Source: Bacterioplanoides pacificum (GTDB lineage Bacteria; Pseudomonadota; Gammaproteobacteria; Pseudomonadales; Oceanobacteraceae). Taken from it: 64,000 bases of DNA. This document shows, in pieces, positions 49,522 through 58,585 of this stretch. The DNA is taken from positions 83,089 through 147,088 of the forward strand of contig NZ_JBHRYB010000016.1 in assembly GCF_042648445.1 (NCBI RefSeq). The letters run 5' to 3'. The translations under genes and the position numbers were made by a program. The notes below the pieces were generated by a model. That model was given only the letters and a program-made list of their open reading frames with translations. It was not told where the DNA came from and ran no database searches. How positions within the stretch are numbered: position 1 is the stretch's first letter; each line of letters begins with the position of its first letter.

Positions 49522-52422
49522 ATGTTAGTGAATATGGCAATGGGACTGGCCACTCTTATCGTGTTTGTGGCGCTGTGGGAAGATGAACGGGGATTATTAT
49601 TAGCGGCGGCTTTCACTGCGATCGGGGTCTGGCTGCGTAAGCTGCAGCAGCAGAATCATCAGTTACAACAGCAGCTTTTATTGCTGCAATCGCCAACCGA
49701 CAGTGGTCCGCAATCTGCAGACAGCGGGGCGCAGGCCGAAACCAGGTCCTCCGGGGTAACAACTGCTCAGCAGGAGGTAGCACAGCAAGAAGTGGCACAG
49801 CAGGTTGTCTGGCCTGCCACGCCGGCTCAGACACAGCCGGCGTCTGAGCCTGAAGAGCAGACCCCGCCCCAGCCTGATCCGCAGGTGACTGCGTCATCCG
49901 CCGAAGCGGATAACCACAGTGTCGTTAACAGCCAGAATAACTACGCCCAGAGTAACAGCGCCCAAACTAACAGTGCCCAAAGTAACAGTGCCCAAAGTAA
50001 CAGTGCCCAAAGTAACAGTGGTCAGAGTAACAGCGGTCAGAGTAATAACGGTCAGAATAACAACAGCCTGGATTACGCCTGGATGCGTGTCCGTGGCTGG
50101 CTGACACGTTTTTTCACCGAAGGGAATCTGGTCGCCCGGGTGGGAATTCTGGTGTTGTTTGTGGGGGTGGCGTTTCTGTTCAGTTTTGCTGCCCGCCAGG
50201 GGTTGTTGCCGATCGGCATGCGGTTTATCGGCGTCGGGGTGTTAGCTGCCGGGATCTTTGCACTGGGTTGGTGGCTGCGTCAGCGCCAGCGTATTTTTGC
50301 CCTGCTGGCTCAGGGAGCCGGGCTGGGGTTGGGGTATCTCAGTTTATTTGCTGCCGCGCGTTTGTATCAGTTATTGCCGATGAGCGGCGCGTTTGTTGCG
50401 ATGTTGCTGTGTGTTGCGGCATCGGTGGCGCTGGCGTTACGTCAGGATGCTCGTGGACTGGCGTTATTTGCCGCGTTGGGTGGTTACCTGGCACCGGTGT
50501 TAATGAGCTCTGGCGATGGCAGTCATATTGCGCTGTTCAGCTATTACGCTTTGCTGAATACCGGTTTGTTGGCCACCGCCTGGTATAAGAGCTGGCGCGA
50601 GCTGAATCTGTGTGGCTTTTTATTCACCTTTATTGTTGCCGGCATCTGGGGTGGGGTGGAATACGAACGTGGCTATTTACTCAGCTCTGAAATTTTCCTG
50701 CTGTTATTTTTCCTGATGTTCCTGGCGGTGGCGGTATTATTTGCCTTACGCCAGCCTCCGCAACTGAAAGGCGTGATAGACGCCAGCCTGGTATTTGCGT
50801 TGCCGCTGGTGGTGATGGCGTATCAGAGTTATCTGTTGTATTACCTCGATTATTGGCTGGCCGGTTTTTCGCTGGCCTGTGGCCTGTTGTATCTGGGACT
50901 CAGCCTGTGGCTGAAAAAACGTCAGTCACTACAACTGCTGGCGCGCGCTTTTTATGCCATGGCACTGGTATTTATTGCCCTGGCGGTACCACTGGCATTG
51001 TCGCAGGAATGGAGCGTGATGACCTGGTCAGTACAGGGGGCCGCTCTGGTATGGCTGGGGCTGGAGCAACAAAACCGGCTCAATCGCCTGTTTGGTTACG
51101 GTTTGCTGACCATCAGCCTGATGTGGTTGTTAGTGGATGGTTATTTTATCCCGCTGCAGGCAATGTATCTGTTGCATGGTAAGGGGGTTGCGGCACTGGT
51201 GATGATCGCTGCGCTGTTGTTGGCGGCGTATCAGTTACAGCAAAAACTATCACACTGTGACTCGTTATTACCGGAAGAGAAGCTGGCGCAATATTTTTTA
51301 TTTTCGGCAGCATTATTGTTGTGGTTGCTGATTCAGCTGCGTGAAATTGTCTTCTGGCTGACACCGGACTTTTACGCCCAGGCCTGGGTCGCATTACTGA
51401 CGGTTACCGCTGCGCTGCTGTACGCCGGCTTGCGGCGTTTTGACTGGCCGTTATTGCGTTATCCATTATTGGCACTGGTGCCGTTGTTGTCTCTGCTGGC
51501 ACTGGCGACCATGCTAGAGGAACAACGCTGGCTGGTGAACTGGGCGTCGGCTATCTGGTTTGTGGCGCTTCCCGGATGTTATTACCTGCTGTATCAGTTC
51601 CGCGAGGTGTTACCACAACGCTGGGCTGCCATATTCCACAGTCTGTTATTGACTCAGCTGCTGTTATTCAGCGGCCTGGAGCTGTTGCACCACGTTAACA
51701 ACCGCTTTGCTTTTATCGACGATAGCGGCTGGCAGGAACTGGCGCTCCTGTTACCTGTATTAAGTTGTTGTGGCTGGTTGTTATGGCAGCCCGACAGTTC
51801 ACGCTGGCCACTGGACACACAGTTAGCGATGTTACGCCAGCGGCTGTTGCCGTCGTATTTAGCGCTGCTGTCGCTGTTTGTTTGCCTGCGTTTGTTAACC
51901 GCAGATGGCGGTATGGTGCCTTATATTCCGTTGCTGAATGCGCTGGATGGCTTGGGTGTGGTGGTGCTGGCATTGCTGCTGTTGTGGTGGCGCAGTGGTT
52001 TCTGGCGTGCGCCCGGTGCCTGGCCGGACGCCCGGTTGACCGGCGATCTGCTACCGATCTGGAGTGGCCTGTTTGCCGCAACGCTGGTGAACACAGTGTT
52101 AGCCCGGTATATGACGCATTATCAGGCGCTGCCGTTTGAGTTGCACGCGCTGTGGCAGTCGGCCATGTTCCAGACCTTACTGGCACTGGTCTGGACCTTA
52201 ATTGGCCTGGCACTCACTCTGCTGGCGAGCAGAAAAGCGCTGCGTCTGTTGTGGTTTGTGGGTGCCGCGATTCTGGCGCTGGTGGTGTTCAAGCTGTTCC
52301 TGGTCGATTTGTCCGGGCATGAAACCATCGCACGCATTGTTTCTTTTATTGCGGTGGGTCTGTTGTTGATGGCGGTGGGGTATTTCTCGCCGCTGCCACC
52401 GCAACGACGCGAGTCAGACTAG
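49522..52422 (+). CDS. DUF2339 polytopic membrane protein
   Basis: About 966 residues. An N-terminal transmembrane region and a glutamine-rich coiled segment (LQQQNHQLQQQLLLLQ) are followed by a low-complexity region of about 130 residues containing eight AQSNS-type pentapeptides. More than twenty hydrophobic helices make up the rest, including the DUF2339 start EGNLVARVGILVLFVGVAFL. No catalytic motif is visible. The ATG at 49522 is favoured since AGGAA lies 9 bases upstream; a GTG at 49516 is too close to it. The function of DUF2339 proteins is unknown. Confidence 0.85.
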   Translation: MLVNMAMGLATLIVFVALWEDERGLLLAAAFTAIGVWLRKLQQQNHQLQQQLLLLQSPTDSGPQSADSGAQAETRSSGVTTAQQEVAQQEVAQQVVWPATPAQTQPASEPEEQTPPQPDPQVTASSAEADNHSVVNSQNNYAQSNSAQTNSAQSNSAQSNSAQSNSGQSNSGQSNNGQNNNSLDYAWMRVRGWLTRFFTEGNLVARVGILVLFVGVAFLFSFAARQGLLPIGMRFIGVGVLAAGIFALGWWLRQRQRIFALLAQGAGLGLGYLSLFAAARLYQLLPMSGAFVAMLLCVAASVALALRQDARGLALFAALGGYLAPVLMSSGDGSHIALFSYYALLNTGLLATAWYKSWRELNLCGFLFTFIVAGIWGGVEYERGYLLSSEIFLLLFFLMFLAVAVLFALRQPPQLKGVIDASLVFALPLVVMAYQSYLLYYLDYWLAGFSLACGLLYLGLSLWLKKRQSLQLLARAFYAMALVFIALAVPLALSQEWSVMTWSVQGAALVWLGLEQQNRLNRLFGYGLLTISLMWLLVDGYFIPLQAMYLLHGKGVAALVMIAALLLAAYQLQQKLSHCDSLLPEEKLAQYFLFSAALLLWLLIQLREIVFWLTPDFYAQAWVALLTVTAALLYAGLRRFDWPLLRYPLLALVPLLSLLALATMLEEQRWLVNWASAIWFVALPGCYYLLYQFREVLPQRWAAIFHSLLLTQLLLFSGLELLHHVNNRFAFIDDSGWQELALLLPVLSCCGWLLWQPDSSRWPLDTQLAMLRQRLLPSYLALLSLFVCLRLLTADGGMVPYIPLLNALDGLGVVVLALLLLWWRSGFWRAPGAWPDARLTGDLLPIWSGLFAATLVNTVLARYMTHYQALPFELHALWQSAMFQTLLALVWTLIGLALTLLASRKALRLLWFVGAAILALVVFKLFLVDLSGHETIARIVSFIAVGLLLMAVGYFSPLPPQRRESD
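49945..50064 (+). repeat. 15-bp tandem repeat encoding AQSNS pentapeptides
   Basis: Eight in-frame 15-bp units (type GCCCAAAGTAACAGT) encode AQSNS, AQTNS, AQSNS three times, GQSNS, GQSNN and GQNNN. Units 3-5 are nearly identical in DNA sequence, suggesting recent slippage. The unit length is a multiple of three, so copy-number change would preserve the frame. Confidence 0.92.
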
Positions 52423-52465
52423 CCGGGTTATGGCAGTGTGCTGATCGGTTGGTAGGCTTTTGGAC

Positions 52466-52504
52466 ACAAAATGATTTGTAATTATCATTTTGTTATATTA
52501 TAAC
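52466..52504 (+). promoter_or_regulatory. Zur-like operator and adjoining palindrome upstream of the zinc receptor
   Basis: GTTATA-T-TATAAC (52492-52504) is a perfect 6-1-6 inverted repeat identical to the core of the gammaproteobacterial Zur site (TGTTATANTATAACA). Just upstream is a perfect 10-bp inverted repeat ACAAAATGAT-8-ATCATTTTGT (52466-52493), Fur-like in flavour but with an 8-bp centre rather than 7. TTGTTA (52490) with TAGTAT 16 bp on could be the promoter, overlapped by the Zur core. Confidence 0.75.
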
Positions 52505-52572
52505 GTTTTATTAGTATTAAGAATAACGTCCCGTAATCCTCAGTGATTCCGTTTTTTTGAGTGCTTCTTGTT

Positions 52573-54648
52573 ATGTTATATCGTCTTTTAATGTGCGGGC
52601 TGGTGCTCGGTGGTGTTACGCCGCTGGGGCATTCGGTTGAGCTCGACACCGTGGTTGTCAGTTCAGGTGATGATTCGTCCTTGTCAGATGTCGCTCAGCC
52701 GGTGCTGGTGCTGGATAAAGACGCGCTGGCGAAAAATCCGGGGGACTCGCTGGGCACCTTACTGCAGCAACAACCCGGCATCAGTAATGCTTCATTTGGC
52801 CCGGGGGTTGGTCGGCCGGTATTGCGTGGCATGAGCGGCAGCCGGGTGAAAATCATGGTGAATGGTCATGACAGTGCGGATTTATCGGCCATGAGTTCCG
52901 ATCATGCACCGATGGCGGAGGCCGCCAATGCTCATCAGCTGGAAGTGATTCAGGGACCGGCGACCCTGTTGTTTGGCGGTGGTGCCATCGGGGGGGTCGT
53001 GAATGTGCTGGATGGTAAAATTGCGCGCCAGCCGGTAAATGGAATCAGCGGAAACGTTTCAGCAAAAGCCACGAGTAATGAATCCGGCCGCCAGTTAAGC
53101 GCTGAACTGAATGGCGGTAATGGCCAGTATGCCTGGCATATCAGCGGTTTTGATAAATCCAGTGGCGATTATCATGCCGCCGCCGGAGAACAAGTCGCTA
53201 ACAGCGATACCTCAGGGAATGGTGTCAGTGCTGGTTTTTCTCTGACCTCGGCTGAGCGGGGTTTTATTGGCTTCAGTGTTTCACAGAGTGAATACGACTA
53301 TGCCGTTCCAAACGATGAAAATACCCCCACCCGCGTGCGCCCGGAACAAATTCGTTATGATCTGAAGTCGTCCTGGCTGAATCCGTTGGATGGCGTTATT
53401 AGCTGGGATAACGAATTATCTTTCAACGACTATGAGCATGAAGAAGTCACGCTGCCTACAGTCGAAGGGTTATTCGATCAGGAAACCTGGGAATTTAACA
53501 GCCGTTTGCGTCATGCGCCGCTGTCTGGCTGGCAGGGCCAGCTGGGTTTTTCGCTGCGTCAGCAAAGGTTGCAGTTGTGTCATGACCACAGCGGCTGTTC
53601 TGCAATTCCGGATTACAGTGCACAAAACTGGAATGGCGGGCGTGGCAGTTTATTGCGCAATGATTTTCCGTTTGCGCATAACACACCAATGCCAGAAGCA
53701 GAAACCCAGGATATTGGTTATTACCTGGTGGAAAAACGAAACTGGGAAAATGACCAGTGGGGGAATGGTAATTTAGAATTTGGTGCGCGTATTGATTACC
53801 GCACGATTTCTCTCGACCCGAAAACCGTTGATCCGGCCTGGCGTCAGCACCGTGGTTATTATGCCGATGTGAATTTTGCACCACTGACGCTCTCAGCCGC
53901 GGCCAGCTGGAATATCAGTCAGACGCAGCGCTGGGCCATCAGCATTGCCCGGGCGGAACGGGCACCGGATGCTCAGGAAATGTTCTGGAATGGTGATCAT
54001 CACGCCACCTTTTCTTATCAGCTGGATAACCCGGAACTGGAAAAAGAAACGGCTTATACCCTGGATATTAACTGGACATTAACCCGGCAGAATTGGCTGG
54101 CCCGGGTCGCCGTCTATCGTTATTTATTTCAGGATTATATTTATAACGACTTAAAAGATCTGGTTAACCCATATCATTCCGCTAATGCGGTATATCGTTA
54201 TGAACAGGCTGATGCTGAATTCTTTGGTGGCGAAGCGAGCCTGGAATATTTCTTTGCCGATAATCTTTATGTCCGGATGCAGGGCGATTACGTCAATGCA
54301 CAGCTACGCCAGGCTGTAGATAACAGTAAAAACCTGCCGCGTACACCACCGGCAACTGCATTATTACAGCTAGGCTGGCAACACCATCAGTGGCAGGCCG
54401 AGGTGGAAAACTTTTGGTCACTGGCACAACGCAAAACCGCCAGCCAGGAAACGGCCGCGGCGGCCTATCAGCATGTTAATGCCCGTATTAACTACAGCCA
54501 TATTGGAGCCGCGGATTACGAATGGCTGCTGGGATTGCGGGTGAATAATCTGTTTGATGCGCCGGGCCGTAATCATGTGTCTTATCTGAAAGAATTTGCG
54601 CCACTGCCGGGACGCAATATCAGCTTAACCACCTCATTAAAATTTTAA
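52573..54648 (+). CDS. znuD: ZnuD-like TonB-dependent zinc receptor
   Basis: About 691 residues from the ATG at 52573; a GTG at 52561 is also possible and neither has a strong ribosome binding site. A short signal peptide (LLMCGLVLGGVTPLGHS) is followed by the plug domain with VGRPVLRGMSGSRVKIMVNG, SSDHAPMAEAANAHQLEVIQG and LLFGGGAIGGVVNV, the ZnuD pattern. A cysteine-bracketed loop CHDHSGC near residue 336 matches the position and style of a metal-capturing outer loop. The barrel ends in TTSLKF. It would import zinc across the outer membrane with TonB energy. A Zur-type operator lies upstream and an AztD-like lipoprotein gene 26 bp downstream. Confidence 0.88.
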   Translation: MLYRLLMCGLVLGGVTPLGHSVELDTVVVSSGDDSSLSDVAQPVLVLDKDALAKNPGDSLGTLLQQQPGISNASFGPGVGRPVLRGMSGSRVKIMVNGHDSADLSAMSSDHAPMAEAANAHQLEVIQGPATLLFGGGAIGGVVNVLDGKIARQPVNGISGNVSAKATSNESGRQLSAELNGGNGQYAWHISGFDKSSGDYHAAAGEQVANSDTSGNGVSAGFSLTSAERGFIGFSVSQSEYDYAVPNDENTPTRVRPEQIRYDLKSSWLNPLDGVISWDNELSFNDYEHEEVTLPTVEGLFDQETWEFNSRLRHAPLSGWQGQLGFSLRQQRLQLCHDHSGCSAIPDYSAQNWNGGRGSLLRNDFPFAHNTPMPEAETQDIGYYLVEKRNWENDQWGNGNLEFGARIDYRTISLDPKTVDPAWRQHRGYYADVNFAPLTLSAAASWNISQTQRWAISIARAERAPDAQEMFWNGDHHATFSYQLDNPELEKETAYTLDINWTLTRQNWLARVAVYRYLFQDYIYNDLKDLVNPYHSANAVYRYEQADAEFFGGEASLEYFFADNLYVRMQGDYVNAQLRQAVDNSKNLPRTPPATALLQLGWQHHQWQAEVENFWSLAQRKTASQETAAAAYQHVNARINYSHIGAADYEWLLGLRVNNLFDAPGRNHVSYLKEFAPLPGRNISLTTSLKF

Positions 54649-54674
54649 CGTCTGAAAAGATATAGGGAGTTGTT

Positions 54675-56060
54675 ATGGAAAAAAAATTTTATTCATTGTC
54701 TGCTGTGTTGGTGTCTCTGGCATTGACCGGCTGTGGCAGTGACAGCAGTAGTAATGATAACAGCGAGTGTCATGACCCGAGCTGTTTTGCACACACCGAT
54801 TCCGGGCGCTTAATGGTTTCATCCGCAGATAGCGCAGCGCTGAGTGTATTAAATCTGGAAAATAATGAGGTGCTGGATACCTTTGCGTTAACCCATAAGG
54901 CCAGCAGCCTGTACGCTTCGCCGGGCTATCGTTACGGCATTGCGATGTATCGCGATGACGACGGCCTGGTGGAAGTGATCGATGGCGGTCAGTATCAGGA
55001 AGATCACGGTGATCATTTACATCCTTATGAAAAAGATCCGTCTAAATTAAATGTATCGATTGCGGGGGCTAACCCGACTCACTATGAAATACACGCTGGT
55101 CGTGGCGCTATTTTCTTTGATGGCGCAGAGGGTGTGGTTTCCAAAGTCGTTGAATTTGGTGATGCTCAGTTAGCTGCGGGTACGGCGAATTCGTTTGAAC
55201 TGGCTTCTGCTCATCATGGTACTGCAGAACCTCTGGGTGAACATATTCTGGTGTCCAATAAAGGAGACTCAGCTTCGTCGTTACCGGAGAAAGTGGATTT
55301 ATTCCATTTCCATGACGGTGATGGTTTCGAATTGGACCAGACGTTCGATGAAACGTGTCCTGGTTTACACGGCAGTTTCACAACTGAAGAAGGTTCGGTA
55401 TTCGGCTGTACTGATGGCGTTCTGGTGATTAAAGAAGGTGACAACCACGCATTTATGGCAACGAAAATTGCCAATATCGCAGCCATTGGTGACAGCCGTA
55501 TTGGTTCTTTCTCTGGTTATGCTGAGTCACACCTTGTTGCTGGCTGGGCTGACGATAACCTGTTTGCCATCGACCTGGAAAACATGAGCATGGAGCTGGT
55601 TGACTGGAACGGCGCTGCTGAAGATGTTACTAAAAATAACGCCCATATGTCGGCTAACGGTGAATATATGCTGGTACTGGATAGCACAGGGACGCTGCAT
55701 ATTTTATCCGGTGTTGCTGAGCATGAGCATGATGCCGGAGACGCGCATGACGCTGAACAGGAGGCACATGGCTTTGTATATCAGACGAGTATTAAAGTCC
55801 TGAATGTTATGCCTGAGCCGGTTCAGGGACACGCCGGACTGCGTCAGCCTCGCGTCAGCATGGTTTCTTCTCCGGCAATGGATTTTGCTTATGTTGTTGA
55901 TTCTGTTACTCAGCAAGTGGTGGTTGTTCATCTCGAAGATGCTGAGGTTGAAAACCGTATTAAGCTATCTTTTACCCCGGCACAGGTTGCCTGGGTAGGG
56001 ATTGCTTCATCTGATCATGACCACGACCATGAAGACGATGAAGCACATAATCACGATTAA
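54675..56060 (+). CDS. AztD-like zinc-binding beta-propeller lipoprotein
   Basis: 461 residues. The signal peptide ends in lipobox LTGC (C20), so the protein is lipid-anchored. The mature part looks like a beta-propeller of the zinc metallochaperone AztD type: THYEIHAGRGAIFFDG, ELASAHHGTAEPLGEHILVS, TCPGLHGSFTTEEGSVFGC and DDNLFAIDLENMSMELVDW. Histidine/acid-rich stretches occur at EDHGDHLHPYEKD, EHEHDAGDAHDAEQEAH and the tail DHDHDHEDDEAHNHD. AztD normally accompanies the AztABC zinc ABC transporter as a soluble periplasmic protein. Here it is a lipoprotein coupled to a ZnuD-like receptor. GGGAG precedes the ATG, and a strong terminator ends the two-gene unit. Confidence 0.78.
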   Translation: MEKKFYSLSAVLVSLALTGCGSDSSSNDNSECHDPSCFAHTDSGRLMVSSADSAALSVLNLENNEVLDTFALTHKASSLYASPGYRYGIAMYRDDDGLVEVIDGGQYQEDHGDHLHPYEKDPSKLNVSIAGANPTHYEIHAGRGAIFFDGAEGVVSKVVEFGDAQLAAGTANSFELASAHHGTAEPLGEHILVSNKGDSASSLPEKVDLFHFHDGDGFELDQTFDETCPGLHGSFTTEEGSVFGCTDGVLVIKEGDNHAFMATKIANIAAIGDSRIGSFSGYAESHLVAGWADDNLFAIDLENMSMELVDWNGAAEDVTKNNAHMSANGEYMLVLDSTGTLHILSGVAEHEHDAGDAHDAEQEAHGFVYQTSIKVLNVMPEPVQGHAGLRQPRVSMVSSPAMDFAYVVDSVTQQVVVVHLEDAEVENRIKLSFTPAQVAWVGIASSDHDHDHEDDEAHNHD

Positions 56061-56083
56061 ATACTGATTTAATTGTGGTGCAT

Positions 56084-56124
56084 AAAAATGCCGTTTCTCT
56101 GATCAGGAGAAACGGCATTTTTTT
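56084..56124. terminator. Bidirectional terminator between the zinc operon and the copper receptor gene
   Basis: A 16-bp stem AAAAATGCCGTTTCTC/GAGAAACGGCATTTTT with a short loop. T-runs follow on both strands. It separates the two convergent receptor units. Confidence 0.93.
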
Positions 56125-56155
56125 ATTACGGTGGCACGAAAAGAAGTGTTGCTGG

Positions 56156-58150
56156 TTAATTAAATTGCCACTGCGCTTTTAACCAGAAGGTACGGCCGGG
56201 CTCGTTAATACGCTCGCTCACTTCATAAAAGCCACCGATATCAACGCCACTACGGGAAATATGTTCGGCATAATTACGGTCAAACAGGTTATCAATACCG
56301 CTGCTGAAGGTCAGATTGTGACCGGGTGTATAAGCGGCGTGAAGCGAAAATACGGCAAACCCGGGTGTTTGGCCGATATCCTGGCCAACGATATTGCCTT
56401 TACCCGGGTCGACCCGGTTCTGGTCGGCAACCAGGCGTAATAAACCACCGCTGCTCCATTGGTTTGCGATGTAGTTCAGCCCCAGACGTGCTTCCAGAGG
56501 AGGCATCTGGGCTAAGGCCTGATGATCGCTGTTATTTTCACCATGAACCCAGGCCAGTGTGGCGGTTGAATTCCAGCGCTGAGTCAGGCGCTGGCTGATG
56601 TCGGCTTCGGCGCCCCAGGTTTTTGCATCGATATTACGGGCGTTACTGGCAACCATGCTCAGGCTTTCGATCAGGATGTAGTCCTTGTGTTTGGCATAAA
56701 ACGCAGAAACGGACGCCCGGGTGCCGCTGGTTTTATAAATTGCACCGATATCTAACTGGGTGGTTTTTTCCGGTTTGGTATCAAAGGTACTGGCACTGCC
56801 ATTAACCCGCATGCCCATCATATTGACCGTGGCTGCCGGATTTTTCATCCGTTCCCAATAATCCGCTGCCCGCTGTGCATGGCCCAGGCCGGCGTACCAG
56901 CGGGTGGCATCGAGCTGTTGTTCGAAGCGGATAAACGCATTTTTTAAGGTGTTGTTATCTTTGTCGCCGGAGCTGGTGCGACCAGAGCGTTTATCTTCTG
57001 CACGATTTTTATTTAACCGTAAGCCGGCGTGTAAGGCATTGTCGCCCAGCGTCTGATGCCATTCGCCATAGACACCATAATTCTGCACACTGAGGTCATC
57101 CACCCGTGGCTGGGACTGGTAGTCGACACCTTTGCGTACCGAATGATCATCGCGGTTCCAGTCACTGCCAATATTCAGTTCGCTGTTGCTGACTGGTTGC
57201 AGGGTGGCTGTCAGCTTGGCACCTTTGATTTCCCGGTCGGGGTTGCTGAGCATTTTCATCCCCGTGTTTGGCCGCAGGGAAAAGTTATCCATTACATGAT
57301 CAACGTAACCCTGATAAATCCGTGCTTCGATTTCGCTGATTAATGGTGAAACTGCGCGCACACGATAATTTAAACTGTGTTGTTCGCGCTCAAATTTAGC
57401 GCCATCCATGCCACGGTCACCATAGCGGGCTTCACCATCGCTGCGTGACGTGGTCAGTTCGATATCGGTATCCAGAGTGGGTGTCCAGCCCAGTGTGGCG
57501 TCGGCATTCCAGCGGTTATAAGCGGAGTGAACTTCATCGCCGTTGCCATCTTTGTAGTTATTGGCATCGGCTCGGGTACCGTTTAACCGCAGGTAGCCCT
57601 GCTCGTTGCCAGCCGTGACTCCGGCGGCCTGATCATTACGGTCGGCACTGCCGAATAACACACTGGCATAACCACTGATGCCTGGTTCAGAAAACTGAGG
57701 GCGCTGATGATTAAATAATACCGTGCCCGCTGATCCGGCACCGGCGTGTTGTACCGACTGTGGACCTTTTAAAATAACCACTTCATCAAACGCTTCCGGA
57801 TAAACATAAGCGGTGGGCGGGTCCATACGCATGCCACAGCCCCCCATAACCTGTTCGCCATTTAATAAAATCCCCAGGCGTGAAGCGGCCATGCCGCGGA
57901 ATACCGGATCGCCATCGGCTCCGCCTTTACGAATCACACTGAAGCCGGGAATATTTTTTAATAAATCGGCACCGTCATGAGCCGGAACCGGCTGCCGTGG
58001 TGCTTTGGGATCGGTGCGGACGGTTAATACATCGTCTGTTTGTGGCGCGGTGACGACCATAGGGGTCAGCTCGGTACCTTGGTCTGCATTAACTGCCGGG
58101 CTAAGTACGGCACAGATAATAGCGCAGTGGATCAGAGTAGGGCGGAACAT
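56156..58150 (-). CDS. oprC: TonB-dependent copper receptor (OprC/NosA type)
   Basis: 664 residues. The signal peptide is MFRPTLIHCAIICAVLSPAVNA. The plug domain carries the copper-receptor signature EQVMGGCGMRMDPPTAYVYP (about residues 98-117) with a methionine/cysteine cluster, after PVFRGMAASRLGILLNG. Methionine-rich segments recur in the barrel (RPNTGMKMLS, TVNMMGMRVNG). The protein ends in LKAQWQFN. It binds and imports copper across the outer membrane, as for OprC of Pseudomonas and NosA. It has its own long upstream region and converges on the zinc operon. Confidence 0.92.
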   Translation of the reverse strand: MFRPTLIHCAIICAVLSPAVNADQGTELTPMVVTAPQTDDVLTVRTDPKAPRQPVPAHDGADLLKNIPGFSVIRKGGADGDPVFRGMAASRLGILLNGEQVMGGCGMRMDPPTAYVYPEAFDEVVILKGPQSVQHAGAGSAGTVLFNHQRPQFSEPGISGYASVLFGSADRNDQAAGVTAGNEQGYLRLNGTRADANNYKDGNGDEVHSAYNRWNADATLGWTPTLDTDIELTTSRSDGEARYGDRGMDGAKFEREQHSLNYRVRAVSPLISEIEARIYQGYVDHVMDNFSLRPNTGMKMLSNPDREIKGAKLTATLQPVSNSELNIGSDWNRDDHSVRKGVDYQSQPRVDDLSVQNYGVYGEWHQTLGDNALHAGLRLNKNRAEDKRSGRTSSGDKDNNTLKNAFIRFEQQLDATRWYAGLGHAQRAADYWERMKNPAATVNMMGMRVNGSASTFDTKPEKTTQLDIGAIYKTSGTRASVSAFYAKHKDYILIESLSMVASNARNIDAKTWGAEADISQRLTQRWNSTATLAWVHGENNSDHQALAQMPPLEARLGLNYIANQWSSGGLLRLVADQNRVDPGKGNIVGQDIGQTPGFAVFSLHAAYTPGHNLTFSSGIDNLFDRNYAEHISRSGVDIGGFYEVSERINEPGRTFWLKAQWQFN

Positions 58151-58585
58151 GATGCGTAATCCTTCAACGTAAGGTAATGGCGCGCAGATTACTCAATTCT
58201 GCGGCGCCAGGCGTGTGACAGGATGTCGCATTGGCCGGCCCCGGCCTGATACAGATCAATCAGGCTGGTAATAAACGCGGGTAGCGGCGATTAAAAAGCG
58301 GCGTTTACGGATTTGTGTTGCCGGGTAAGCGAAACCAGCAGTAATAACCATGAGCAGAGCATTTTCCAGCATCAGGCGAATATAGGCATTACATTGAATA
58401 TCCGATTTAAAGTGGCTGTGGTCGCTGATCGCGCCGCACATCGTGGCGGTCGCTGCGTAAAATATCCTTATCCATGGAATACCTTTGTGTTTACCTGTCC
58501 TTTGGTTTGTGCCGCGGCATAATACAAAAAAATCCCCGCCGGAATCACTTCCGGCGGGGATTTAGGCTCAGCTGCAAGTAATTGA
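58151..58585. other. Intergenic region upstream of the copper receptor gene
   Basis: 435 bases between two minus-strand genes. The left part must hold the copper-receptor promoter; the right end is the ilvC terminator. A 61-codon minus-strand frame (58256-58441, MCGAISDHSHFKSDIQCN) has two cysteines, several histidines and one hydrophobic stretch. Small metal-associated proteins do occur beside such receptors, but there is no ribosome binding site and no recognisable family, so I leave it uncalled. Confidence 0.4.
58526..58563 (-). terminator. Rho-independent terminator after ilvC
   Basis: A 13-bp perfect stem AAATCCCCGCCGG/CCGGCGGGGATTT with an 8-nt loop. On the minus strand it is followed by seven T residues. 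It lies 22 bp after the ilvC stop. Confidence 0.94.

Noticed and set aside
58256..58441. 61-codon minus-strand frame as a copper-associated small protein
   Set aside because: No ribosome binding site and no recognised family; kept only as a remark in the intergenic entry.
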